From: JAFDEI01 sp964196055
Lineage (GTDB): Bacteria > Myxococcota_A > UBA9160 > SMWR01
Length of the DNA: 12,964 nt
Reading direction: 5' to 3'
Assembly (NCBI GenBank): GCA_964196055.1
Contig: CAXMSF010000006.1
Coordinates: forward strand, 1 to 12,964
Shown here: in pieces, positions 6,294 through 12,964 of the stretch
Position numbering within the stretch: the stretch's first letter is position 1
Layout: each line of letters begins with the position of its first letter
The notes under the pieces: generated by a model
Told to the model about the DNA's origin: nothing
The model's database searches: none
The model's input: the letters and a program-made list of their open reading frames with translations, nothing else
Translations under genes and position numbers: made by a program

Positions 6294-7391
6294 ATGATTT
6301 GGAGAGATGCTCTCGACGCGACGCATTCTCGCGGGCGACGCCGGCGCCGGTGCTTGGCCGTATTGATTTCGACTCTACTTCTTGGAATGGCAGGCTGCGG
6401 CGAGGAAGTCGTCCCGCCCGATCCGATCCGACCGCTGGTCTCGATGGTGATCGCCGACGCGGAAGGGTTTCGAGGTCGTCGCTTCGCGGGCAAGGCGCGC
6501 GCGGTCAACGAATCGAACCTCGCCTTCGAGGTACCGGGCAAATTGATCGAACGCCCGATCGACGTCGGCGACGAGGTCGCGCAGGGGCAGGTGCTCGCGC
6601 GTCTCGATCCCCGGGATTTCCAGGCGGCGCTCAAGTCCGCGAAGGCCGAGCTGGCGCGCGATACCAGCAACCTCGAACGCGGCAAGAAGATGCTCGCGGA
6701 AGATGTGGTCTCCAAGGTCGAATACGACCGAATCGAAGCGCGCCAGCTCATCTCCGAGGCGAATGTCGACTTGGCCGAGAAGGCCCTGGCGGATTCGGTG
6801 TTGTTGGCGCCGTTCTCGGGTCGGGTGGCGGCGATCTACATCGAGAATTTCGAGAACGTCCAGGCGAAGGAGCTGGTCCTGCGTCTGCTCGACACATCCC
6901 AGATCGAGATGGTGATCGAGATTCCCGAAAACCTGATCGGCTCGGTTCGCTTCGTGGAGGACCTCCTGGTTCGATTCGATCCCTTCCCCGATGTGGCGAT
7001 TCCCGCAACGGTGAAGGAGGTCGGAAGCGAGGCCTCGGAGACCACGCGCACCTACCCCGTCACCCTCGTCATGACGCCGCCGGAGGGGGTCGAGGTCCTC
7101 GCCGGAATGGCCGGCGAAGTGACCGGCACGGTGAAGGGGGTCGGGGATTCCGCGAAGATCGGGTTCGAAGTGCCGGTCGCGGCGGTCTTCGCCGACGACG
7201 CTTCGCAGTCGGAGCAGAGCTATGTCTGGGTCGTCGACGAGGCGAGCGGCACGGTGACTCGTCGTCCCGTCGAGATGGGCCCCTTTGGTTCTCGCGGTGT
7301 CTTCGTCAAGGGCCTGCAGGTCGGTAACCGTATCGCCATCGCCGGTGTCCACTCGCTTCGCGAGGGGCAGTCCGTGCGGCTCGAAGACTGA
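6294..7391 (+). CDS. RND efflux periplasmic adaptor (membrane-fusion) lipoprotein
   Basis: The 365-residue product starts at ATG 6294, with AGAAGGG (6279-6285) upstream; earlier in-frame ATGs at 6177 and 6246 would overlap the STAS gene. An arginine-rich n-region (RGRRRRR), a hydrophobic stretch and MAGC give a lipoprotein signal with Cys35 as the probable lipidated residue, although Met at -3 is not the commonest choice. The mature part follows the HlyD/AcrA adaptor plan: a lipoyl half (FEVPGKLIERPIDVGDEVAQGQVLARLDP, about 78-106), a short alpha-hairpin (about 110-167), the second lipoyl half (DSVLLAPFSGRVAAIYIENFENV), then beta-barrel and membrane-proximal domains. It should couple the RND permease encoded nine bases downstream to an outer-membrane channel. 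No TolC-type gene is in the window, so that partner is presumably encoded elsewhere. Confidence 0.93.
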   Translation: MIWRDALDATHSRGRRRRRCLAVLISTLLLGMAGCGEEVVPPDPIRPLVSMVIADAEGFRGRRFAGKARAVNESNLAFEVPGKLIERPIDVGDEVAQGQVLARLDPRDFQAALKSAKAELARDTSNLERGKKMLAEDVVSKVEYDRIEARQLISEANVDLAEKALADSVLLAPFSGRVAAIYIENFENVQAKELVLRLLDTSQIEMVIEIPENLIGSVRFVEDLLVRFDPFPDVAIPATVKEVGSEASETTRTYPVTLVMTPPEGVEVLAGMAGEVTGTVKGVGDSAKIGFEVPVAAVFADDASQSEQSYVWVVDEASGTVTRRPVEMGPFGSRGVFVKGLQVGNRIAIAGVHSLREGQSVRLED

Positions 7392-7400
7392 GGCGACGCC

Positions 7401-10400
7401 ATGCTGACCCGCTTCGCAGTCGAAAATCGCATCGTCACCTACTTCGTGGTCCTGCTGCTCTTCGTCGGCGGAATCGTGAGCTACTTCTCGCTCGGCCAGC
7501 TCGAAGACCCCGAGTTCACCGTCAAGACCGCGGTCATCAGCACCGCCTATCCCGGCGCGAGCCCGCGCGAGGTCGAACTCGAGGTGACGGATCGGATCGA
7601 GAAGGCGGTCCAGGAACTCACCCAGCTGAAGCACATCTATTCGACCTCGATGGCGGGCATCTCCGTCGTGAAGGTCGACATCCAGGACCGCTACTGGGCC
7701 GACGAGCTGCCGCAGGTCTGGGACGAGATGCGGAACAAGATTCGCGATACCGAAGCCCTGTTGCCGCCCGGCGCCAAGGTTCCGATCGTGACCGACGATT
7801 TCAACTTCGTCTACGGCTTCGTGCTCGGCGTAACAGGGGACGGCTTCACTCCGCAGCAGCTCGACTACTACGTCGACCACCTGCGTCGCGAGCTGGCGCT
7901 GGTAAAGGGCGTATCGCGGGCGCAGCAATGGGGGGAGCCCGACCGGGTCATCTACGTCGACGTTTCCGAGCGCCAACTGTCGGAGCTCGGCTTGAGCATC
8001 GCGACGGTTGCTTCGACGCTCCAGCAGCAGAACATGGTCGTGGATGCGGGCCGGGCCGATCTCCACAACCGCCGCTTTCGCATCGCCCCCACCGGCACCT
8101 TCGAGTCGCCGGAAGACATCGCCGACCTGGTCCTGCAGCCGTCCGCGACGGATCTCTTCCAGGCCGGCGGCGAGAAGCCGCGCAGTCTCGGTGCGCTGTT
8201 GCGCATTCGTGACATCGCCAGCGTGCACGCCGGTTTGATCGAACCCCCGAACTGGGAGCTCCGTTACAACGGCGAGCACGCCCAGGGTGTCGCGCTCGCG
8301 AACATCTCCGGGGGCAACGTCGTGGATACGGGCCGGCGTATCGACGAACGGCTGAGCGAACTGGTGGCCGACCTCCCTATCGGGGTCGAGGTCCACAAGG
8401 TCTCGTGGCAGTCCGACGAGGTGAGCTTCGCGGTCGACGGCTTCCTCGTCAGCCTCGCTCAGGCGATCGCCATCGTGCTGCTGGTGATCGCGATTCCGAT
8501 GGGCTTGCGGATGGGGGCCGTGATCGGTTGCGCGCTGATCCTCACCATCCTGGGCAGTTTCCTCGTGATGTCGATCCTGGGCATCGATCTCCAGCGCATG
8601 TCCCTGGGTGCACTGGTGATTGCGCTCGGCATGATGGTCGACAACGCGATCGTGGTCGCGGACGGCATGGCGGTGCGGGTCCAACGCGGCATGGATCGCA
8701 CGCAGGCCGCCATCGAGGCCGCCGCCTCGACGAGCCTGCCGCTGCTGGGCGCCACCGTCGTCGCGGTGGTGACCTTCTATCCCGTCTATGCATCGCCTGC
8801 GAACGCGGGCGAGTACTGCCGCACACTCTTCTCGGTCGTCGGCATCGCCCTGATGGTCTCGTGGCTGATTGCCATGACGATCACACCGATTCAGTGCATC
8901 GACATCTTGCAGGATCCCGACCCGTCGGAAGACGCCGTAGACCCGTTCGCCGGCGGCTTCTATCGGCGTTTCCGCGGGCTTCTGCTGGCGGCGATTCGCG
9001 CTCGTTTCCTCGTCATCGGTGGGATGGCGGCGCTGCTCGTTGCGTCGGTGGTGGCCTTCGGGGGAGTGAAGCAGATGTTCTTCCCCGATTCGAGCCGGGC
9101 CCAGCTGATGCTCGATTACTGGGGGCCGGAGGGAACGCGCATTCAAGATGTCTCGAAGGCGCTGCGCCCCATCGAGGCGCGCATCAAGGCGAGCCCCTAC
9201 ACCGAGGCGGTCACGACTTTCGTCGGGGAGGGTCCGCCCCGCTTCTACCTGCCCGTCGACCCCCAGGGCGCGGATCCCAGCTACGGGCAGATCATCGTCA
9301 ACACCCAGTCGTACAAGGACGTCGATTCGCTCATCGAAGAAATCGAGCCCTGGCTCCGAGAGAATGTCCACGATGCGATGGTCAGGATTCGCAAGTACGG
9401 AGTGGGGCCGAGTGAGACCTGGCCCTTCGAGGCCCGCTTCAGCGGCCCGGCGCTGGCGGACCTCGGCATCCTGCGCGGCCTCGCGGCAGAGGGCGTTGCG
9501 ATTCTCGAAGCCAGTCCGCTTGCGACCGACATCCGCACGGACATGCGCGAGCGTGTGCGCAAGCTGGTGCCGGAGTTCCACGACGAGAACGCCCGGCGAG
9601 TGAATGTGTCGCGAGAGGACATCGCGCGAGCGACGAAGCGTGCTTTCGACGGAGCGGAGGTTGGCATCTATCGGGAACGAGACGACCTCTATCCGATCCT
9701 GCTGCGCCACGCGACCGAGGAGCGCGATGCCGCGATCGCGGATCTCGCGGAGCTTCAGGTGCAGCCCGGCCTTTCGACCGAGATGCTGCCACTCGCATCC
9801 GTCACCCGTGAAGTGGGGGTCGAGTGGGAGGATCCGATCATCATGCGCTTCGATCGACGCCGCTCCGTTACCGTTCAGGCGGCTGCCTACGGGACCACGT
9901 TCCCGAGCCTGCGCGCGAGCGTGCTCGCGGACTTCGACGCGATCGAGCTTCCTGCGGGCTACGAACTGTTCTGGGACGGCGAGCAGTACAGCACCGAGCA
10001 GGCCCAGGAGGGCCTCATGCCCGGCATCACGCCGGCCGTGGTGATCATCCTCTTCATCATCGTGGCGCTCTTCAACGCGGTATGGACGCCGGTCATCATC
10101 CTCGCCACGGTTCCCTTCGTGATGGTGGGGATCAGCTTCGGCCTGCTGCTGGCGGGGCCTCTCGTCGATGGTGCGGCCTTCGGATTCGTGGCCCTGCTCG
10201 GCGCCATGAGCCTTGCGGGCATGATGATCAAGAACGCCATTGTGCTGCTCGACCAGATCAACATCGATCTGCGCGAGGGCAAGCAGCCCCTGGATGCGGT
10301 GCTCGATTCGGCGGCCTCGCGTTTGCGTCCGGTCGTGCTGGCCGCGGGAACGACCGTTCTGGGCGTGATTCCCCTGCTTCAGGACGTGTTCTGGGTCGCG

Positions 10401-10511
10401 ATGTCGATCGTGATCATGGCCGGCCTGAGCTTCGGCACCCTTGTTACGATGTTCTTCGTTCCGGTGTTGTACGCGACGCTCTACAAAGTGCCGGTCGGGG
10501 ACGAAGATTGA
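7401..10511 (+). CDS. RND efflux transporter inner-membrane permease (AcrB superfamily)
   Basis: At 1036 residues it matches AcrB-type permeases in length. TM1 is at about 10-30, followed by EDPEFTVKTAVISTAYPGA and VTDRIEKAVQEL, typical porter-domain starts. The second membrane block includes ALGMMVDNAIVV (about 408-419). Asp414 corresponds to a proton-relay Asp of AcrB TM4, while the second Asp of the AcrB pair is Asn415, a common variant in this superfamily. Lys944 in GMMIKNAIVLLD matches the TM10 relay lysine. The protein duplicates the loop-plus-membrane plan and ends with TM12 near LVTMFFVPVLYATLY. It should expel hydrophobic or amphiphilic compounds from the periplasm or membrane using proton motive force. 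The substrate cannot be read from sequence; the neighbouring dehalogenase suggests organohalides or their products. The upstream adaptor gene is nine bases away. Confidence 0.96.
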   Translation: MLTRFAVENRIVTYFVVLLLFVGGIVSYFSLGQLEDPEFTVKTAVISTAYPGASPREVELEVTDRIEKAVQELTQLKHIYSTSMAGISVVKVDIQDRYWADELPQVWDEMRNKIRDTEALLPPGAKVPIVTDDFNFVYGFVLGVTGDGFTPQQLDYYVDHLRRELALVKGVSRAQQWGEPDRVIYVDVSERQLSELGLSIATVASTLQQQNMVVDAGRADLHNRRFRIAPTGTFESPEDIADLVLQPSATDLFQAGGEKPRSLGALLRIRDIASVHAGLIEPPNWELRYNGEHAQGVALANISGGNVVDTGRRIDERLSELVADLPIGVEVHKVSWQSDEVSFAVDGFLVSLAQAIAIVLLVIAIPMGLRMGAVIGCALILTILGSFLVMSILGIDLQRMSLGALVIALGMMVDNAIVVADGMAVRVQRGMDRTQAAIEAAASTSLPLLGATVVAVVTFYPVYASPANAGEYCRTLFSVVGIALMVSWLIAMTITPIQCIDILQDPDPSEDAVDPFAGGFYRRFRGLLLAAIRARFLVIGGMAALLVASVVAFGGVKQMFFPDSSRAQLMLDYWGPEGTRIQDVSKALRPIEARIKASPYTEAVTTFVGEGPPRFYLPVDPQGADPSYGQIIVNTQSYKDVDSLIEEIEPWLRENVHDAMVRIRKYGVGPSETWPFEARFSGPALADLGILRGLAAEGVAILEASPLATDIRTDMRERVRKLVPEFHDENARRVNVSREDIARATKRAFDGAEVGIYRERDDLYPILLRHATEERDAAIADLAELQVQPGLSTEMLPLASVTREVGVEWEDPIIMRFDRRRSVTVQAAAYGTTFPSLRASVLADFDAIELPAGYELFWDGEQYSTEQAQEGLMPGITPAVVIILFIIVALFNAVWTPVIILATVPFVMVGISFGLLLAGPLVDGAAFGFVALLGAMSLAGMMIKNAIVLLDQINIDLREGKQPLDAVLDSAASRLRPVVLAAGTTVLGVIPLLQDVFWVAMSIVIMAGLSFGTLVTMFFVPVLYATLYKVPVGDED

Positions 10512-10550
10512 GAACGTTCTACCCAAGACGAATCACAGCGAGGATCCAGC

Positions 10551-11969
10551 ATGGCGGATGACGAGGAACGCGGGAATCCCTCGGAAGAAATCCCCGAAAC
10601 AGGCGACGGCCAGACCCGCGAAGTCGCCGACCCGGGTCGCCGCAATTTCATGAAGGTTGCGGCAGCCGCCGCGACCGCGGCCGGCGCGGTCGGCGTGGGG
10701 GCCTACGCCGGGGTCAAGATGCACGGAACGCCACGTGAGGAGTTCCCGGTGCCGGTGAAGGACGACCTCCAGCCCCTCGACCAACGCAACATGCTCTTCA
10801 CCTTCGCGTCGAGCAAGAAGCTCAACGAGGACCATCCCGAAAGGACCGAGAAGTTTGGTGGCTTCAACTTCTACGAGAAGATGACGACCACCTACCTGAA
10901 GGGCCCCTTTCGCGAGGAGCCCGGGTATTCCCAGATCGACCGCGCGTTGGAGCGCGCGAGCTGGGACGCAAACGATCACATGGCTCCAGGTCAGCAGTTC
11001 GGTCGGCCCGACAGCGGCATGTTGACCTGGGATCAATCGGACGTCGCCGAGACCCAAGTCGAATTCGCGAGCAAGAACGAAGCCTCGCTGGCGATCAAGA
11101 GCGCCGCTCGAGCGTACAGTGCCACGCGCTGTGGAATCACCCGACGCGACCCGCGCTGGGACTATGATCCTCTCTACGACGTTTCCGAAGAACGCACCCT
11201 GAGCTGGAAGGACGACTTCCCCTTCGAACCCAAGACGGTGATCGTCATGTTGACCGAGATGGACTACGTGGCTACTCGGGCTTCGCCGAGCTGGGCCCAT
11301 AACGTTTCGGTCGGCGAGGGCTACAGCCTGGCGACCAAGTGCGCGGGGCAAATGGCGAAGTTCCTGCGATTGTGTGGCTACCAGGCCGTGGGCGCGCAGA
11401 ACGATCTGGGGATGAGCGTGCCCTATGCCGTCGCGGCGGGTCTCGGCGAGGGAGCTCGTAACGGCGCCCTCATCGCCCCCACGATTGGGCCGCGGCATCG
11501 GATCTGCAAAGTGTACACGGACCTCGAGTTCGTCGAGTACGACCAGCCGCGAGACTTCGGTGTCGCGAGTTTCTGCGCCAATTGCAAGCGCTGTGCGGAT
11601 TCCTGTCCTTCCGAGGCCATTACCCAGGACGACGATCCGACCTGGGGGCCGGAGTTCGAAGGCGGGGGCGACCCGGAGTACGCCTACCACAACCGCTCCG
11701 GCGTGCTGAAATACCACAACGACGCGAAGAAATGTTTGAAGTTCTGGATGGACAACGATGGCGGCTGTTCGAACTGCATCACGTCGTGCCCCTACAACAA
11801 GCCCGATTTCTGGCACCACCGCTTCGTCGACATGCAGAACGTGATCGCTCCGGGGCCCGTGCACGCGTTCATGCGCGAAATGGACATCTGGTTCGGCTAC
11901 GGCACGGTTTCGGATCCCGAACGCGTCGAGGCCTTCTGGAAGTCCGGCAAGAAGATGCGAGGTGGATGA
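10551..11969 (+). CDS. rdhA: Reductive dehalogenase catalytic subunit (RdhA), Tat-exported
   Basis: RdhA enzymes remove halogens reductively using a corrinoid and two iron-sulfur clusters. The product has 472 residues, and GAGGA at 10540-10544 precedes its ATG. A twin-arginine signal RRNFMK (30-35) and an alanine-rich hydrophobic stretch direct folded export. The corrinoid domain follows RdhA conventions: KSAARAYSATRCGI, SVPYAVAAGLGEGARNG, and IGPRHRICKVYTDLEF. Tyr258, Asn284 and Arg317 are spaced 26 and 33 apart, exactly as Tyr246, Asn272 and Arg305 of tetrachloroethene dehalogenase PceA (recalled numbering), so catalysis looks intact. Cluster ligands are Cys342, 345, 348, 352 (CxxCxxCxxxCP) and Cys395, 406, 409, 413 (Cx10CxxCxxxCP). 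It resembles the exported, RdhB-anchored class and lacks the fused reductase of NpRdhA-type catabolic enzymes. Similar B12/Fe-S enzymes such as epoxyqueuosine reductase are cytoplasmic and have no Tat signal or RdhB. Confidence 0.93.
   Translation: MADDEERGNPSEEIPETGDGQTREVADPGRRNFMKVAAAAATAAGAVGVGAYAGVKMHGTPREEFPVPVKDDLQPLDQRNMLFTFASSKKLNEDHPERTEKFGGFNFYEKMTTTYLKGPFREEPGYSQIDRALERASWDANDHMAPGQQFGRPDSGMLTWDQSDVAETQVEFASKNEASLAIKSAARAYSATRCGITRRDPRWDYDPLYDVSEERTLSWKDDFPFEPKTVIVMLTEMDYVATRASPSWAHNVSVGEGYSLATKCAGQMAKFLRLCGYQAVGAQNDLGMSVPYAVAAGLGEGARNGALIAPTIGPRHRICKVYTDLEFVEYDQPRDFGVASFCANCKRCADSCPSEAITQDDDPTWGPEFEGGGDPEYAYHNRSGVLKYHNDAKKCLKFWMDNDGGCSNCITSCPYNKPDFWHHRFVDMQNVIAPGPVHAFMREMDIWFGYGTVSDPERVEAFWKSGKKMRGG
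11959..11964 (+). promoter_or_regulatory. Ribosome binding site of rdhB inside the rdhA end
   Basis: GAGGTG lies within the last codons of rdhA and places ATG 11969 at a usable distance (four bases). ATG 11966 would have almost no spacing, and ATG 11978 has a long one. The stop TGA and start ATG share one base (TGATG), typical of coupled translation. Confidence 0.55.
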
Positions 11970-12253
11970 TGGGTCTCATGTGGTTCTGTGTGGGTTTCAT
12001 CGTGGGAATCAGCGTTCTCGTCGCGAAAGAACTCTACGCGCGCTTCGAGATCGACTGGCGGGGTTGGGCGGGGCTGGCTGTCGGCGAGGCGATGGTTCTC
12101 TTGTGCATTGCCTGGTCGGTGGCTGCGATGGCCGAGGGCGAACCGCGCGCGGCCAGCATGGGGCTGATCGTGTTTGGGGCACCGGGAGTCGCGGTACTTG
12201 CCCTCACCACCCGGCTCTTCGTCCTGACCGCCGGGCGCCCGAGCGAGACCTGA
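11969..12253 (+). CDS. rdhB: Reductive dehalogenase membrane anchor (RdhB)
   Basis: This 94-residue protein is almost all membrane: segments at about 3-19, 33-53 and 63-87. RdhB proteins are about 90-105 residues with three helices and hold RdhA on the outer face of the inner membrane. The loop EGEPRAASMGLIVFG (56-70) matches the glutamate-containing EGEP-x-AA-x-MG-x-L-x-FG motif I recall as the family signature. The start shares one base with the rdhA stop, so the two subunits are probably made in equal amounts. In this order (A then B) it matches many dehalogenase operons. No rdhC, rdhT or CRP-type rdhK regulator is visible. Confidence 0.9.
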   Translation: MGLMWFCVGFIVGISVLVAKELYARFEIDWRGWAGLAVGEAMVLLCIAWSVAAMAEGEPRAASMGLIVFGAPGVAVLALTTRLFVLTAGRPSET

Positions 12254-12287
12254 TGGGTTTACAATTTTCGGATCGGAGTGAATTCAA

Positions 12288-12964
12288 ATGCTAGAAGCCA
12301 GTCATCGCTACTTCCACCAGGCCGCCGACGTACTGGGGCTGGCGCCGAAAGTGCGTGAGATTCTCCTGACCCCGAATCGGGTCATCAAAGTGGAGATCGT
12401 CGAGGAGGCCGACGACGGCCAACTGATGCATTACACGGGCTTTCGCGTCCAGCACAACAGCGCGCGCGGGCCGTGCAAGGGCGGGCTTCGTTACCACCCC
12501 ACGATGGACGAGGATCACGCGGCGGCGCTTGCGAATCTGATGACCTGGAAGACCGCGATCGTCGACGTTCCCTTCGGCGGTGCCAAGGGTGGCATCGACT
12601 GCGATCCGAGTCAGCTGAGTCGCTTCGAACTGGAGCGAATCACTCGGAGATTCGTCGAGCAGTGCAAGGAGGTCATCGGGCCCACCATCGACATCCCGGC
12701 CCCCGACGTCAATACGAATGCCGACGTGATGGCGTGGATCATGGACGAGTACTCCCGCCACGCCGGCTTCTCGCCGGGGGTCGTGACGGGCAAGCCTCTC
12801 CACCTCTTCGGTTCCGCAGGACGTGAAGAGGCTACGGGGCGCGGCGTGATGTATGCGCTCGAAGAGGCACTGAGCGATCGCGGCGAGGAACTCTCGGGAA
12901 CCACAGTGGCGCTCCAGGGCTTCGGCAACGTGGGGAGTCACGCTGCGCGTCTGATCGCCGAGCG
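12288..12964 (+). CDS. gdhA: Glutamate dehydrogenase (3' truncated by window edge)
   Basis: ATG 12288 follows GGAGTG (12275-12280) by seven bases; 225 complete codons are visible before the edge. It belongs to the Glu/Leu/Phe/Val dehydrogenase family. Lys64 (GPCKGGLRYHP), Lys88 (MTWKTAIVDVPFGGAKGG), Lys100 and Asp140 (APDVNT) are each 25 residues earlier than Lys89, Lys113, Lys125 and Asp165 of Clostridium symbiosum glutamate dehydrogenase (recalled numbering). The lysine that holds the substrate side-chain carboxylate is therefore present, which favours glutamate over leucine. The nucleotide fold begins with GFGNVG (211-216), so cofactor preference cannot be judged. It joins 2-oxoglutarate and ammonia to glutamate, or the reverse. 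Whether it belongs to the dehalogenase operon or is an independent housekeeping gene is not clear. Confidence 0.93.
   Translation, partial: MLEASHRYFHQAADVLGLAPKVREILLTPNRVIKVEIVEEADDGQLMHYTGFRVQHNSARGPCKGGLRYHPTMDEDHAAALANLMTWKTAIVDVPFGGAKGGIDCDPSQLSRFELERITRRFVEQCKEVIGPTIDIPAPDVNTNADVMAWIMDEYSRHAGFSPGVVTGKPLHLFGSAGREEATGRGVMYALEEALSDRGEELSGTTVALQGFGNVGSHAARLIAE

Larger units (their letters stand above)
10551..12964 (+). other. Reductive dehalogenase locus continuing to the window edge
   Basis: This span groups rdhA, rdhB and the start of a glutamate dehydrogenase gene, all on one strand. Gaps are 39 bases before rdhA, a one-base overlap between rdhA and rdhB, and 34 bases before the dehydrogenase. 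I see no terminator in any gap, so read-through from the sigma-54 operon into the dehydrogenase is possible. Confidence 0.4.

Noticed and set aside
6259..6297. Twelve-codon open frame linking the STAS stop (ATGA) to the adaptor start (ATGA)
   Set aside because: The double overlap is suggestive of a coupling peptide, but the product (MTIADTKKGFAQ) has no features, and the adaptor start has its own upstream AGAAGGG.
10511..10520. Perfect palindrome AGAACGTTCT just after the permease stop
   Set aside because: A single ten-base palindrome in about 13 kb is easily chance. It lacks a second copy, a nearby promoter or a T-run.
6375..10526. A 1383-codon open frame on the minus strand, opposite the RND genes
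   Set aside because: Its translation is rich in His, Asp, Arg and Gln with no recognisable domain. It is what codon bias on the opposite strand of GC-rich genes produces, while the plus strand encodes clear RND proteins.
10533..11864. A 443-codon minus-strand open frame opposite rdhA
   Set aside because: The plus strand encodes a full RdhA with Tat signal and eight cluster cysteines; the antisense product shows no motifs and has no ribosome binding site that I could credit.
12254..12287. Sigma-70 promoter before the glutamate dehydrogenase (TTTACA, 17 bp, AATTCA)
   Set aside because: The second hexamer matches -10 consensus at only two of six positions and touches the start codon, so transcription would begin inside the gene.

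Overview
The window is GC-rich bacterial DNA (roughly 60-65% G+C by eye), densely coding, with nine genes and one broad intergenic control region. Lineage cannot be fixed from sequence alone. The mix of corrinoid methyltransferase genes, a sigma-54 activator, an RND pump, a reductive dehalogenase and a single-domain glutamate dehydrogenase would fit a high-GC delta-proteobacterial-type lineage (Myxococcota, Desulfobacterota or Binatota-like). This is inference, not a measurement. No tRNA, rRNA, CRISPR array, insertion sequence or convincing intrinsic terminator was seen.

Left module (3-4149, + strand): a 5'-truncated TetR-type regulator is followed after 14 bases by a probable corrinoid methyl-transfer operon. 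Its first enzyme is a fusion of an MtrA-like domain, a thymidylate-synthase-like domain and a DUF4346-like tail. Next come a homologue of monomethylamine methyltransferase MtmB that carries Gly where MtmB has pyrrolysine, and a B12-binding corrinoid protein with Ser in place of the Asp of the usual DxHxxG motif. These look like a substrate methyltransferase, its corrinoid carrier and a possible pterin-linked partner for an unknown methyl donor.

Right module (4194-12253): a GAF-AAA+-Fis sigma-54 activator lies on the minus strand. It is divergent from an apparent operon encoding a small STAS-like protein, an RND membrane-fusion lipoprotein, an RND inner-membrane permease, a Tat-exported reductive dehalogenase (RdhA) and its membrane anchor (RdhB). 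The divergent intergenic region holds a near-consensus -24/-12 promoter (5921-5937), two copies of CACCTTYGTG 23 bp apart at about -146 and -114, and a plausible sigma-70 promoter for the activator that overlaps those repeats. The layout suggests an inducible, self-limiting switch for a combined efflux and dehalogenation operon. RdhA acts outside the inner membrane, the compartment from which RND pumps draw substrate.

The window ends in a glutamate dehydrogenase gene (from 12288, truncated at the right edge). The two B12-dependent modules converge at 4150-4193, where only 44 bases separate them. The strongest candidates for undescribed biology are the non-pyrrolysine MtmB cassette with its MtrA/TS fusion, and the sigma-54-linked STAS-RND-RdhAB operon.
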